Assembly: GCF_003852715.1 (NCBI RefSeq)
Contig: NZ_RIAV01000021.1
Span: 1-50,941, forward strand
Reading direction: 5' to 3'
Length of the DNA stretch: 50,941 nt
Origin: Ectobacillus antri
Lineage (GTDB): Bacteria > Bacillota > Bacilli > Bacillales > Bacillaceae_G
The position numbers and the translations under genes were made by a program. This document shows positions 1 to 10,094 of this stretch, in pieces (the first letter of the stretch is position 1; each line of letters opens with the position of its first letter). The notes under the pieces were generated by a model, which saw only the letters and a list, made by a program, of their open reading frames with translations, was not told the origin of the DNA and made no database searches.

Positions 1-95
<95 letters not shown>

Positions 96-187
96 AATAT
101 AAAAAGCAGAGGCGAGCGTTTAGCGAGCTAAAGCTAGATTACGAATACACTATGTTATCCAGTTTTGAAGGAATATGCCTTCAAATG

Positions 188-303
188 TCTAGTGATGATG
201 GCAAAGAGGTCACACCCGTTCCCATACCGAACACGGAAGTTAAGCTCTTTTGCGCCGATGGTAGTTGGGACCTTGTCCCTGTGAGAGTAGGACGTCGCTA
301 GGC
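188..303 (+). rRNA. 5S ribosomal RNA
   Basis: A complete 5S gene of about 116 bases. It contains the conserved core 'cccgttcccataccgaacac', the segment 'ggaagttaagctctt' and 'gagagtaggacg', and its two ends can pair. It is the last gene of the rRNA operon; no tRNA genes follow it. The ends are assigned by comparison with the remembered B. subtilis 5S sequence. Confidence 0.95.
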
Positions 304-310
304 ACACAGT

Positions 311-337
311 AAGCCGGTCATGTTGACCGGCTTTTTT
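311..337 (+). terminator. Terminator of the rRNA operon
   Basis: A 10-bp perfect stem, aagccggtca / tgaccggctt, with a 3-base loop, followed by a T run. It lies 8 bases after the 5S gene, so this rRNA operon ends here. Confidence 0.9.
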
Positions 338-341
338 ATTT

Positions 342-503
342 TGTGTATTAAAGTTTAATCCTAATATCCGTATTTATTAATTATGGTGTGTGGAGGATAC
401 AGCCCAAAGTGCATAGCGCTAAGGAGATTGCCTGATGTTTTCGCAAAGTGAACTTCTGTAACAAAAATCAATAAAAAAACCTTAAGACTTTGTTTTAACA
501 GAG
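342..503 (+). repeat. Dispersed hairpin-ended intergenic repeat, degenerate copy 1
   Basis: This begins 'tgtgtattaaag' and ends 'ttttaacagagc', the same termini as the clearer copies at 12711-12847 and 32470-32595. The interior keeps recognisable blocks: 'gcatagcgctaaggag', 'gcaaagtgaacttctgtaac' and 'aaaatcaataa'. It is diverged and probably old. Together with a small hairpin (gataggca / tgcctatatc, about 544-572) it accounts for the gene-free DNA between the 5S terminator and csfB. Confidence 0.6.
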
Positions 504-613
504 CTTTTGTTTTATATAACATAGAGTATGGTAAATCAAATAAAGATAGGCACCAATAAAATGCCTATATCATAAACTATAAAACAAAAAATTATCTAAA
601 TAATTTAAAAAAT

Positions 614-643
614 GTATAAAATTTAAGATAACAGTTAACTATA
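614..643 (+). promoter_or_regulatory. Possible sigma-F promoter of csfB
   Basis: GTATA (614-618), a 15-base spacer, then GTTAACTATA (634-643). This partly fits the sigma-F pattern GYATA-N15/16-GGNNANANTN, but the second G and one A are missing. B. subtilis csfB is transcribed by forespore sigma factors, which makes the site plausible but not proven. Confidence 0.28.
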
Positions 644-663
644 ATAATACGGAGGTGAAGGGT

Positions 664-843
664 TTGGAGAATACAATAAATGCAATGAAATCTTGTATTG
701 TATGTGATCTTGAAAAGCCTACTGGTATTATGTTGTATAATGGATTCATATGTGAGAGTTGCGAAAAGGATATTGTATGTACAGAAACCAATGATCCTAA
801 GTATGAATTTTATCTTACGAAATTGCGGAGGATACACGCGTGA
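664..843 (+). CDS. csfB: Anti-sigma-G factor Gin (CsfB)
   Basis: A 59-residue protein closely resembling B. subtilis CsfB/Gin, which binds sigma-G (and sigma-E) to stop premature or misplaced activity in the sporangium. It has two CxxC pairs, CIVC near residue 9 and CESC near residue 29, the zinc knuckle of the family, and the typical ending around 'DPKYEFYLTKLRRIH'. I chose TTG 664 because GGAGGTG at 651-657 sits six bases upstream; an in-frame GTG at 655 lies inside that ribosome binding site. Its position just after an rRNA operon matches B. subtilis. The B. subtilis neighbours xpaC and yaaN are not present. Confidence 0.9.
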   Translation: MENTINAMKSCIVCDLEKPTGIMLYNGFICESCEKDIVCTETNDPKYEFYLTKLRRIHA

Positions 844-887
844 TACTCTCCTTATAAAAAAGTGAGTTTCTGTATTTAAAAATTTGT

Positions 888-918
888 AAAACAGTAGGCT
901 ATAGTCTATTGTTTTTTA
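888..918 (+). terminator. Possible terminator after csfB
   Basis: acagtag / ctattgt, with one G-T pair and an extendable centre, followed by TTTTTT. This is a moderate rho-independent terminator between csfB and the decarboxylase gene. The rest of 844-1069 shows nothing else that I can identify. Confidence 0.5.
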
Positions 919-1069
919 TCTTTTCACCTGAATTATTCTCTAAAAAGTATGGAAAAGATAGCTTGGCAAACAGATCGGGATAGCTCCATTCTCTTCTACT
1001 GAACGACTTATTATAGTAAACTGTCAAAGGATATATAAGTAAATACTAATTAAGCTGAGGATAATAAAA

Positions 1070-2494
1070 ATGAATCAATTAAAAACTCCTTTGTATGATG
1101 CATTAGTGCAATTTGCTCATCATAAACCTGTATCGTTTCATGTACCAGGTCATAAAAATGGGCGCTTTGCCTCTAAACATGCCAGTAAGTATTTTAATAA
1201 TTTACTAGAAATTGATGTGACAGAGTTAAGCAATTTAGATGATTTACATCATCCAACAGAATGTATTAAGGAAGCAGCGGAGCTTGTTGCAGATTTATAT
1301 GAAGTCAAAAAAAGTTTTTTGTTAGTGAATGGTTCTACCGTAGGGAACTTAGCAATGATTTTAGCTACATGTCGTTCCGGAGATATAGTATTAGTGCAAC
1401 GCAACTGTCACAAGTCGGTTATAAACGGCATTGAGCTGGCCGGTGCTGTGCCGGTGTTTTTACGAACAGAGGTAGATGAGAAAGCGCAAGTTCCTGTTGG
1501 TGTAGCATATGAGACACTAGAAGCAGCTATTGAGGCATATCCACATGCCAAGGCACTTATTTTAACACATCCCAATTATTATGGAATGACACAAAATTTA
1601 CAAAGTATGATTAATCTTGCACATAAGCATCACCTCGTCGTGCTGGTTGATGAAGCACATGGTGCACACTTTTGCTTAGGACATCCTTTTCCTAAATCAG
1701 CCTTAGCTTACGGTGCAGATATCGTTGTGCATTCAGCTCATAAAACGTTGCCTGCTATGACAATGGGATCTTATTTACATGTAAATAGTAGTAGAGTGGA
1801 AGAGGAAATGGTTGCCGAATATCTACATATGTTACAATCAAGTAGTCCGTCCTATCCAATTATGGCATCTTTAGATTTGGCGCGCTTTGAGTTAGCACAA
1901 ATAAAAGAAAGTGACATAGAACCGCTACTTGCCTTTTATCGTGTATGGAAAGAGCGACTTGCATGTATACCGCAAATTGAAATGCTATACCCAAACGACC
2001 CGCTAAAAGTCATTATACAGACAAGATGCACTTTATCAGGCTTTGAGCTGCAAGCACTGTTTGAGGAAAAAGGGATTTATACAGAACTAGCAGATGTGTA
2101 TAATGTACTATTTATTTTGCCATTGTATATAGATGAAACGCTTGTACAAGTAGTAGATATTATCGCAGATGCTTTACGTGCGTATCCTGTGATGCCAAGT
2201 AATAAACTTGCTGCACCGAGCGAACCGCTACTGCAAGCGTTAGAGATTCCTTATCGGCAATTAGCTAAATTCCCTAAGAGGGAGTTACCTCTTGAGAAAA
2301 CGTTAGGCTATCTCGCAGCCCAACCTGTTGTTCCCTATCCGCCTGGCATTCCATTACTTTTAAAGGGGGAGCGCATTACAAACACTCATCTGCGTCAGAT
2401 TATGTACTTGAAAGAGGCTGGAGCAACATTTCAAACCGATATAGAATATATCAAAGTATATGATTCGACACCCCCATGCCTAAAGGCAGACTAA
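1070..2494 (+). CDS. yaaO: Orn/Lys/Arg decarboxylase family protein (YaaO-like)
   Basis: A 474-residue PLP-dependent fold-I decarboxylase of the Orn/Lys/Arg family, the same size as B. subtilis YaaO. The SxHK signature (HSAHKT) puts the Schiff-base lysine at K225. D194 in 'VDEAHGAHF' is the expected aspartate that contacts the PLP ring nitrogen, and 'VPGHKNGR' near residue 25 is the family's N-terminal motif. It lacks the long N-terminal wing domain of the E. coli inducible enzymes. The exact amino-acid substrate cannot be read from sequence; the B. subtilis paralogue SpeA acts on arginine. Translation starts at ATG behind a weak GAGGAT site. It is followed by tmk 53 bases downstream. Confidence 0.88.
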   Translation: MNQLKTPLYDALVQFAHHKPVSFHVPGHKNGRFASKHASKYFNNLLEIDVTELSNLDDLHHPTECIKEAAELVADLYEVKKSFLLVNGSTVGNLAMILATCRSGDIVLVQRNCHKSVINGIELAGAVPVFLRTEVDEKAQVPVGVAYETLEAAIEAYPHAKALILTHPNYYGMTQNLQSMINLAHKHHLVVLVDEAHGAHFCLGHPFPKSALAYGADIVVHSAHKTLPAMTMGSYLHVNSSRVEEEMVAEYLHMLQSSSPSYPIMASLDLARFELAQIKESDIEPLLAFYRVWKERLACIPQIEMLYPNDPLKVIIQTRCTLSGFELQALFEEKGIYTELADVYNVLFILPLYIDETLVQVVDIIADALRAYPVMPSNKLAAPSEPLLQALEIPYRQLAKFPKRELPLEKTLGYLAAQPVVPYPPGIPLLLKGERITNTHLRQIMYLKEAGATFQTDIEYIKVYDSTPPCLKAD

Positions 2495-2507
2495 AGTCCT
2501 GCATGGG
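2473..2507 (+). other. Hairpin overlapping the yaaO stop codon
   Basis: cccatgc (2473-2479) pairs with gcatggg (2501-2507), with further pairing possible inside, and the stop codon lies in the loop region. There is no T run, so it is not a standard terminator. It could act as an RNA-stability or attenuation element between yaaO and tmk. Confidence 0.4.
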
Positions 2508-2547
2508 ATGAAAGTATCGCAAATTCTGTAAAGAAAGGGAATAGATT

Positions 2548-3180
2548 ATGAAGTTTATCACAATTGAAGGGCCTGAAGGATCAGGTAAGACAACACTATT
2601 AGCTAAGCTTGTTCCTGTCTTGCAACAAGAAGGATATAATGTTCTACTTACAAGAGAACCAGGTGGTATAGAGATTTCAGAAAAAATTCGTGAAATTATT
2701 CATGACCCATCACATCTTGCGATGGATGCAAGGACGGAAGCTTTATTGTATGCGGCTGCTCGTAGACAGCATCTTGTAGAAAAGGTAATACCAGCATTGG
2801 AAAGAGGAATAATCGTTATTTGTGATCGATTTATAGATAGTTCACTTGCCTATCAAGGCTTCGCACGAGGCTTGGGGATGGAAAATATTTTAGAAGTCAA
2901 TCGCTTTGCGACAGAAGGATGCATGCCGGATCTTACTATTTATCTAGATATCGAACCGGAAGTAGGATTAGCTCGTATTCATAAAGATAATGAAAGAGAA
3001 ATTAATAGACTGGATTTAGAAGGAGTATCTTTCCATCACAAAGTAAGAGAAGGGTATCTACAGTTGTTAAATTTGTTTCCTGAACGTATTAAGCGTATTG
3101 AAGGAGATCAAGAAGCGGATCAGGTGTTACAGGATGTATTGTACCTTGTAAAACAGTATATAAAAAAAGCGGAAACATAA
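2548..3180 (+). CDS. tmk: Thymidylate kinase
   Basis: A 210-residue dTMP kinase, which phosphorylates dTMP to dTDP in dTTP synthesis. The P-loop GPEGSGKT is at residues 8-15. The DRF motif at 93-95 and the following '[11 protein letters not shown]' segment form the nucleotide-binding and substrate part. The LID region has the Gram-positive style around '[12 protein letters not shown]'. The ATG follows AAAGGGA. In B. subtilis, tmk is followed by yaaQ (darA) and yaaR; here holB starts only 77 bases later. Confidence 0.96.
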   Translation: MKFITIEGPEGSGKTTLLAKLVPVLQQEGYNVLLTREPGGIEISEKIREIIHDPSHLAMDARTEALLYAAARRQHLVEKVIPALERGIIVICDRFIDSSLAYQGFARGLGMENILEVNRFATEGCMPDLTIYLDIEPEVGLARIHKDNEREINRLDLEGVSFHHKVREGYLQLLNLFPERIKRIEGDQEADQVLQDVLYLVKQYIKKAET

Positions 3181-3197
3181 CATATGCACAAGAAAGT

Positions 3198-3206
3198 TGG
3201 TATAAT
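3198..3206 (+). promoter_or_regulatory. Extended -10 promoter candidate for holB-ricT-yabA
   Basis: TGGTATAAT, an extended -10 element (TGN plus a perfect TATAAT), lies in the tmk-holB gap about 50 bases before holB. No good -35 box is visible, which is acceptable for an extended -10 promoter. Confidence 0.45.
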
Positions 3207-3257
3207 AAAGATATAAGTAGTCCTTTTATGAAATACGATATAAGTGAGTGATATAAA

Positions 3258-4238
3258 ATGGGAACAACGTGGGAGCAATTCATGGTTGTACAACCGCTTG
3301 TTGCAAAGATGTTAACCAATAGTATAAAGAAAAATAGAATATCCCATGCCTATTTATTTGAGGGCTCAAAAGGAACAGGAAAGCTAGATGCGGCTTTGCA
3401 ACTTACGAAAAGTGTATTTTGTGAACAACGTAATGGGTATGAACCATGTCAATTGTGTCGAAATTGTAGACGTATTATGTCAGGCAATCATCCGAATGTG
3501 CACATCGTAAAGCCTGAAGGTACTTCTATTAAAAAGCAACAAGTGCAAACTTTACAAGAGGAGTTTGCTAAGACTGGCGTTGAGTCTAATCAAAAAGTGT
3601 ATATTATTGAGCATGCAGATCGTATGACAACGACAGCGGCAAATACATTGTTGAAATTTCTAGAAGAACCCCATACTGGCACAATGGCTATCCTCCTAAC
3701 AGAAAACAGTCATAAGATTTTAAATACAATCCTTTCACGTTGCCAAACGCTAACCTTCCAACCACTAGTAAAGCATGCCATGGTTATGAAGCTTGAGGAA
3801 AAAGGTATATCTAAACCATTTGCACTAACTGTTGCACAGTTAACAAATAATATCCAAGAAGCGGAAGAACTATGTAACGATGAATGGTTTGCACAAGCTA
3901 GAACTTTAGTGATAAAATTATGTGAGGCTTTAGGAGATGCCTCATCGCTTTTTTTTGTTCAAGAAAAGTGGCTTAAGCATTTTACAGATAAAGAGCAAAT
4001 TCAAATTGGTTTGGACTTATTACTCCTAATTTATAAGGATTTATTATATGTTCAACTTAATGAAACGGGAAATATAACATTTATTGACCAACAATCTTTA
4101 TTTGAGACGTTCTCCTATTCTCAAAAACGTATTGTTTCGGCACTTTCAAATATATTAGAAGCAAAAAATAGGCTAAATGCTAATGTAAATGTACAGCTTA
4201 CATTTGAACAATTGGTATTGCGCTTACAGGAGGGGTAG
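3258..4238 (+). CDS. holB: DNA polymerase III delta' subunit
   Basis: A 326-residue clamp-loader subunit of the AAA+ family. A P-loop-like GSKGTGK lies at 36-42. A four-cysteine zinc module (C55, C64, C67, C70) follows, and 'AANTLLKFLEEP' marks the Walker B/sensor region. 'SRCQTL' is the SRC motif of clamp-loader subunits. It works with tau and delta to load the beta clamp. The gene is followed by ricT at a 4-base gap, so the two are co-transcribed. Confidence 0.93.
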   Translation: MGTTWEQFMVVQPLVAKMLTNSIKKNRISHAYLFEGSKGTGKLDAALQLTKSVFCEQRNGYEPCQLCRNCRRIMSGNHPNVHIVKPEGTSIKKQQVQTLQEEFAKTGVESNQKVYIIEHADRMTTTAANTLLKFLEEPHTGTMAILLTENSHKILNTILSRCQTLTFQPLVKHAMVMKLEEKGISKPFALTVAQLTNNIQEAEELCNDEWFAQARTLVIKLCEALGDASSLFFVQEKWLKHFTDKEQIQIGLDLLLLIYKDLLYVQLNETGNITFIDQQSLFETFSYSQKRIVSALSNILEAKNRLNANVNVQLTFEQLVLRLQEG

Positions 4239-4242
4239 TTGC

Positions 4243-5070
4243 TTGTACGATGTAGTAGGAGTACGGTTTAAAAAAGCAGGAAAAATCTATTACTTCGACC
4301 CAAACCATCTTGATATTCCTGAAAACGAATTCGTTATTGTAGAAACAGTAAGAGGAATTGAATATGGTAAGGTTGTAATGAATCGAAAAAAGGTTGCTGA
4401 AAACGATGTAGTGCTTCCTCTGAAAAAGGTGCTTCGTATTGCGGATGAAAATGATCGAAGTATTGTGGAAGAAAACAAAACGGCTGCGAAGGAAGCTTAT
4501 CGTATATGTTCAGAAAAAGTAGCAATTCATGAGTTAGATATGAAGCTTGTGGATGTAGAGTATACATTTGATCGGAATAAAGTTATTTTTTATTTCACTG
4601 CAGACGGTCGTATTGATTTTAGAGAGCTTGTAAAAGATTTGGCCGCTATATTTCGGACACGTATTGAATTAAGACAAATTGGAGTACGTGATGAAGCGAA
4701 AATGCTAGGTGGAATAGGTCCTTGCGGTAGGATGCTATGTTGTTCTACATTTTTAGGTGATTTTGATCCAGTTTCTATTAAGATGGCAAAGGATCAAAAC
4801 TTATCTTTAAATCCTGCAAAAATTTCAGGACTGTGTGGTCGTTTAATGTGCTGTTTAAAGTATGAAAATGACGAATACGAAGCAGCAAAAGAGCAGTTAC
4901 CGGATTTAGAACAAAAAATCCAAACACCAAGCGGTCTAGGACGAGTAGTTGGATTAAATATATTGGAGCGTTTAATTCAAGTGGAGCTTATCGGAAAAGA
5001 CCGTGTTATTGAATATACATTGGACGAGCTAATTAATGGAGGCGTCGTTTCTAGTCAAGCCACGGATTAA
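4243..5070 (+). CDS. ricT: RicT, Y-complex subunit / PSP1-domain protein (YaaT)
   Basis: A 275-residue PSP1-domain protein nearly collinear with B. subtilis RicT (YaaT), also 275 residues. RicT, RicA and RicF form the Y-complex, which holds Fe-S clusters and helps RNase Y mature mRNAs; it also influences Spo0A phosphorylation. Cysteine-rich motifs '[13 protein letters not shown]' and '[13 protein letters not shown]' are evident in the C-terminal half. I chose TTG 4243 because AGGAGGGG ends about 8 bases upstream and the resulting length matches the family. An upstream in-frame ATG at 4189 would overlap holB by 50 bases without a good ribosome binding site. Confidence 0.94.
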   Translation: MYDVVGVRFKKAGKIYYFDPNHLDIPENEFVIVETVRGIEYGKVVMNRKKVAENDVVLPLKKVLRIADENDRSIVEENKTAAKEAYRICSEKVAIHELDMKLVDVEYTFDRNKVIFYFTADGRIDFRELVKDLAAIFRTRIELRQIGVRDEAKMLGGIGPCGRMLCCSTFLGDFDPVSIKMAKDQNLSLNPAKISGLCGRLMCCLKYENDEYEAAKEQLPDLEQKIQTPSGLGRVVGLNILERLIQVELIGKDRVIEYTLDELINGGVVSSQATD

Positions 5071-5084
5071 TGGGGTGGATGCTT

Positions 5085-5432
5085 GTGGAGAAAAAGGATA
5101 TTTTCCAATCTGTTTCGAGTATGGAAGAGCAGATTGGACATTTATATAAGCAATTGGGTGAATTAAAGCAACATCTTGCAGAGTTGTTAGAAGAAAACCA
5201 GCATATCAAAATGGAAAATGAAAATCTTCGTCAACATTTTGAACAAGTTTCACAGTCCAAGCGTACTCATTTTAAAGAGAGACAAAAGAAAGTAGCAAAA
5301 GATATTGGAGAAGGCTACGATAACTTGGCCAGGCTATATCAAGAAGGCTTTCATATTTGTAACTTACATTATGGGAGTGTTCGAAAAGAAGGAGATTGCT
5401 TATTTTGCCTTTCTTTTCTCAATAAAAAGTGA
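5085..5432 (+). CDS. yabA: Replication initiation control protein YabA
   Basis: A 115-residue protein matching YabA, which bridges DnaA and the beta clamp to restrain initiation in Bacillus. The N-terminal half is a leucine-rich coiled coil used for tetramerisation. The C-terminal half, '[20 protein letters not shown]', with the following H and CLFC, is the zinc-binding domain that contacts DnaA and DnaN. I chose GTG 5085 because GGGGTGG lies about 7 bases upstream and the protein then begins like B. subtilis YabA; ATG 5079 is too close to that site. It follows ricT by 14 bases. Confidence 0.92.
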   Translation: MEKKDIFQSVSSMEEQIGHLYKQLGELKQHLAELLEENQHIKMENENLRQHFEQVSQSKRTHFKERQKKVAKDIGEGYDNLARLYQEGFHICNLHYGSVRKEGDCLFCLSFLNKK

Positions 5433-5467
5433 AATTACCTTTCCAAGAGATTGGAAAGGTAATTTTT
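5431..5467 (+). terminator. Terminator after yabA
   Basis: aaattacctttcca / ttggaaaggtaattt, a 14-bp stem with a 4-6 base loop, followed by a short T run. It begins at the yabA stop codon and separates holB-ricT-yabA from trmN-yazA-rsmI. Confidence 0.85.
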
Positions 5468-5491
5468 ATATAACGTTAAAGGAGCTTACGT

Positions 5492-6229
5492 ATGCATTTG
5501 TATGATGATGAACGGTTAGATTATTTACCTGGAGAGGATATAAAAATCATTCAAAGTCCCTCTGTATTTAACTTTTCGTTAGATGCAGTGTTGCTTGGAA
5601 GATTTGCTTGGTTACCTATTCAAAAAGGAGAAATTTTAGACTTATGTACTGGTAATGCAGTTATACCTCTGCTCATGAGCAGGCGTACGAAGGGAAATAT
5701 TACAGGTGTTGAAATACAAGAGCGTATTTATCATATGGGTGTACGCAGTATAGAAGAAAACAGATTGGAAGAACGCATTCGTTTAATTCATGGAGACTTA
5801 AAAGATATGCCGAATGTGCTAGGATATCATAAGTTTGATGTTGTAACGTGTAATCCGCCCTATTTTCAAACACCAAATACGTCAGAAATAAATCCAAACA
5901 AGCATTTAGCTATTGCCAGACATGAAATTATGTGTACGCTAGAGGATGTAGTACGTGTTAGCAGTCAACTTGTGAAGCAAGGCGGTAAAATTGCTTTTGT
6001 CCATAGGCCTGGAAGGCTTTTAGATATTGTTACTCTTATGAGAACATATAAGGTGGAGCCGAAGCGTTTGCAACTTGTATATCCAAAAGCAGGCAAGGAA
6101 GCAAACATGCTTTTGATAGAGGGAATAAAAGATGGAAATCCGGATTTAAAAGTATTACCGCCACTTACTGTTTATCAAGATAATAATGAATATACAGAAG
6201 AAATGCGTGCTATTTTGTATGGAACATAA
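5492..6229 (+). CDS. trmN: tRNA1(Val) adenine-N6 methyltransferase family protein (YabB/TrmN-like)
   Basis: A 245-residue class I SAM methyltransferase. SAM motif I is '[14 protein letters not shown]' near residues 48-61, and NPPY at 121-124 is the catalytic motif of N6-adenine methyltransferases. Orthology to YabB/TrmN6 implies methylation of A37 or another tRNA adenine, but the substrate is inferred. An AAAGGAG site precedes ATG 5492. The gene overlaps yazA by 11 bases, and together with rsmI they form a small RNA-modification group. Confidence 0.85.
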   Translation: MHLYDDERLDYLPGEDIKIIQSPSVFNFSLDAVLLGRFAWLPIQKGEILDLCTGNAVIPLLMSRRTKGNITGVEIQERIYHMGVRSIEENRLEERIRLIHGDLKDMPNVLGYHKFDVVTCNPPYFQTPNTSEINPNKHLAIARHEIMCTLEDVVRVSSQLVKQGGKIAFVHRPGRLLDIVTLMRTYKVEPKRLQLVYPKAGKEANMLLIEGIKDGNPDLKVLPPLTVYQDNNEYTEEMRAILYGT

Positions 6230-6506
6230 CCATTACTTTTACGTAGTCCAATGCAGAGATGGAAGCTATTATGCTGGTTATACAAATCGTTTAGAGCAGC
6301 GTATTCGTCAGCATAATGAAGGAAGGGGCGCAAAATATACAAGAGCGCGTAGACCAGTAACGCTTATGTATTATGAGGTATTCGCTTCAAAATCAGATGC
6401 GATGAAGGCAGAATATCATTTTAAACAGTTAAGACGCAATGAGAAAGAAGTTTATATGAAAAGAGGAGATTGCCATGTGGCAACAAAAGAGTTTTCAGCC
6501 CAATGA
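6219..6506 (+). CDS. yazA: GIY-YIG domain protein (YazA/UPF0213 family)
   Basis: A 95-residue single-domain GIY-YIG protein. The motif reads 'YVV...YAGYTN', and the 'LEQRIRQHN' arginine and 'KAEYHFK' glutamate are the family's other conserved positions. Biological function is unknown; SLX1/YhbQ-like nuclease activity is possible. I chose ATG 6219 because the protein then begins as B. subtilis YazA does; the longer frame starting at 6186 extends into trmN. It overlaps trmN by 11 bases and rsmI by 32, so translational coupling is likely. Confidence 0.85.
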   Translation: MEHNHYFYVVQCRDGSYYAGYTNRLEQRIRQHNEGRGAKYTRARRPVTLMYYEVFASKSDAMKAEYHFKQLRRNEKEVYMKRGDCHVATKEFSAQ

Positions 6507-7347
6507 CAAAGGTACATTATTTCTTGTTCCTACGCCGATAGGAAATCTAGAAGATATGACATTTCGAGCGATTCGCACTCTCAAAGAAGTAGACTTTATT
6601 GCTGCTGAAGATACAAGACAAACAAAAAAGCTATGCAATTATTTTGAAATTGATACGCCCATATTAAGTCATCATGAGCATAATAAAGAAACAAGTACAC
6701 ATAAAATTATTAGCCTATTAGAAGATGGAAAAACGATAGCTCTTGTAAGTGATGCTGGAACGCCATGTATATCTGATCCCGGTTATGAATTGGTAGTACA
6801 AGCAACCTCACTTCAGTATACAGTCGTTTCACTACCCGGTGCTAATGCGGCCCTTACTGCTTTAATCGCATCAGGCTTATCGACAAAGCACTTTTATTTT
6901 TATGGTTTTCTGCACAGGAATAAGAAAGAGCGCAAGCAGGAATTAGACAAGTTACGTTACATACAGGATACGTTGATTTTTTATGAAGCACCACATCGGC
7001 TCACAGAAAGTTTGCTTAGCATGCGTGAAGTGTTAGGAAACCGCAATGTAGCTATATGTCGAGAGTTGACGAAGAAGTTTGAAGAATTTATTCGAGGATC
7101 GTTAGATGACGTACTGGAATGGACTAAACAAGGAGAAGTACGAGGAGAATTCTGTTTATTAGTCGAAGGATCAAAAGAAGAAGCACTAATTGAAGATGCT
7201 TGGTGGGATAAGTTATCTGTTCTAGAGCATGTGCAATTTTATATAGATGAGCAGGGAGTTAACTCAAAAGAAGCTATTAAAACAGTAGCAAAAGAGCGAA
7301 ATATGTCAAAACGAGATGTATATCAGGCATATCATATACATGAATAA
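6475..7347 (+). CDS. rsmI: 16S rRNA 2'-O-ribose C1402 methyltransferase RsmI
   Basis: A 290-residue tetrapyrrole-methylase-fold enzyme orthologous to YabC/RsmI, which 2'-O-methylates C1402 of 16S rRNA. It shows PTPIGNLED at 19-27, AEDTRQTKKL at 44-53 and SDAGTPCISDPG at 92-103, all RsmI signatures. AGAGGAGA precedes ATG 6475. It ends the trmN-yazA-rsmI group, directly before a bidirectional terminator. Confidence 0.95.
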   Translation: MWQQKSFQPNDKGTLFLVPTPIGNLEDMTFRAIRTLKEVDFIAAEDTRQTKKLCNYFEIDTPILSHHEHNKETSTHKIISLLEDGKTIALVSDAGTPCISDPGYELVVQATSLQYTVVSLPGANAALTALIASGLSTKHFYFYGFLHRNKKERKQELDKLRYIQDTLIFYEAPHRLTESLLSMREVLGNRNVAICRELTKKFEEFIRGSLDDVLEWTKQGEVRGEFCLLVEGSKEEALIEDAWWDKLSVLEHVQFYIDEQGVNSKEAIKTVAKERNMSKRDVYQAYHIHE

Positions 7348-7380
7348 AAGCTGAGCGAAATGCTCAGCTTTTATTCATGT
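7339..7380. terminator. Bidirectional terminator between rsmI and abrB
   Basis: An almost perfect 18-bp inverted repeat: catgaataaaagctgagc pairs with gctcagcttttattcatg around a 5-base loop. A-rich and T-rich flanks let it work on both strands, which suits the convergent rsmI (+) and abrB (-). Confidence 0.92.
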
Positions 7381-7381
7381 A

Positions 7382-7666
7382 TTACTTTACTGTTGTAAGA
7401 TATTGTTGCAATTCAGAAAGAATAGCTTCTGCACCTTCAGGGCTAAGAATGATTTTTCCATCAGCTAAAGAAAGGTTGTCATCAGATACTTCACCTGTAA
7501 CTTGGCAAGTCATGTTTGGTTTGTATTTTTTCAGAATGATTTTCTCATCATCTACGTAGATTTCTAATGCATCCTTTTCTGCAATACCAAGTGTACGACG
7601 CAATTCGATAGGAATAACAACGCGTCCTAATTCATCAACTTTACGAACAATACCTGTAGATTTCAT
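7382..7666 (-). CDS. abrB: Transition-state regulator AbrB
   Basis: A 94-residue AbrB, the swapped-hairpin DNA-binding repressor of post-exponential genes. The SpoVT-AbrB domain covers residues 1-50 ('GIVRKVDELGRVVIPIELRRTLGI'). C54 is conserved with B. subtilis AbrB, and the C-terminal half is the multimerisation domain. It is the only minus-strand gene in the window. GAGAGGAGA lies just upstream of its ATG. Its control region, with a sigma-A promoter and two Spo0A boxes, is described separately. Confidence 0.96.
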   Translation of the reverse strand: MKSTGIVRKVDELGRVVIPIELRRTLGIAEKDALEIYVDDEKIILKKYKPNMTCQVTGEVSDDNLSLADGKIILSPEGAEAILSELQQYLTTVK

Positions 7667-7718
7667 ATCTTTTCTCCTCTCAAATGCTATTTATTCATAA
7701 GATAATTATATATCTAAA

Positions 7719-7735
7719 TTCGTCATTTTTCGACA
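7719..7735 (-). promoter_or_regulatory. Tandem Spo0A boxes (0A boxes) in the abrB promoter
   Basis: Read on the abrB strand, TGTCGAA (7735-7729) and TGACGAA (7725-7719) are two perfect TGNCGAA boxes separated by 3 bases. They lie about 10-27 bases downstream of the predicted start point. B. subtilis abrB carries a similar tandem pair through which Spo0A~P represses it. Confidence 0.9.
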
Positions 7736-7752
7736 AAATTTATTACTGCTTT

Positions 7753-7781
7753 ATCATACCAATGATTTACATTTACGTCAA
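7753..7781 (-). promoter_or_regulatory. Sigma-A promoter of abrB
   Basis: On the minus strand, TTGACG (7781-7776), a 17-base spacer and TATGAT (7758-7753) match the sigma-A consensus well. This implies a start near 7745 and an mRNA leader of about 80 bases. The remaining DNA to metS (about 7790-8040) is very AT-rich, and I recognise no gene or riboswitch in it. Confidence 0.85.
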
Positions 7782-8045
7782 TTATTAAATTCTAAATTTC
7801 TATAAAAAATTTAAGAAATATATAATGAAATGTAATAGATTTGACACATTTTTACTATCTATAAATATATAAAGATAGATAAAAAATAAAAATTGGATAT
7901 ATTTACAAAAATAAATTGTATATTTTGTAATAGAAAATAGCAGTATCAATTGTGATGAAATGTATATTTTTAGGTGGTAATAGAAATACCTGATAATATT
8001 GATTAGAATTGAGTGTTGTAGTCTCGTTTTTGTATAAAGATTTTT

Positions 8046-8063
8046 GATATACTAGTACTAGTA
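8046..8063 (+). promoter_or_regulatory. Extended -10 promoter and 14-bp palindrome upstream of metS
   Basis: TGATATACT (8045-8053) is an extended -10 box (TG at 8045-8046). It overlaps TACTAGTACTAGTA (8050-8063), a perfect 14-bp palindrome that would cover the transcription start. The palindrome could be an operator, but I know of no regulator for it. No T-box or S-box leader is visible before metS. Confidence 0.5.
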
Positions 8064-8085
8064 CATAGGTTATTTGGGAGGATAA

Positions 8086-10080
<1,995 letters not shown>

Positions 10081-10094
10081 ATCGACAAAAAAGG

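Noticed and set aside
592-837. An 81-codon open frame opposite csfB
   Set aside because: It has no ribosome binding site, and csfB on the + strand is clearly recognisable.
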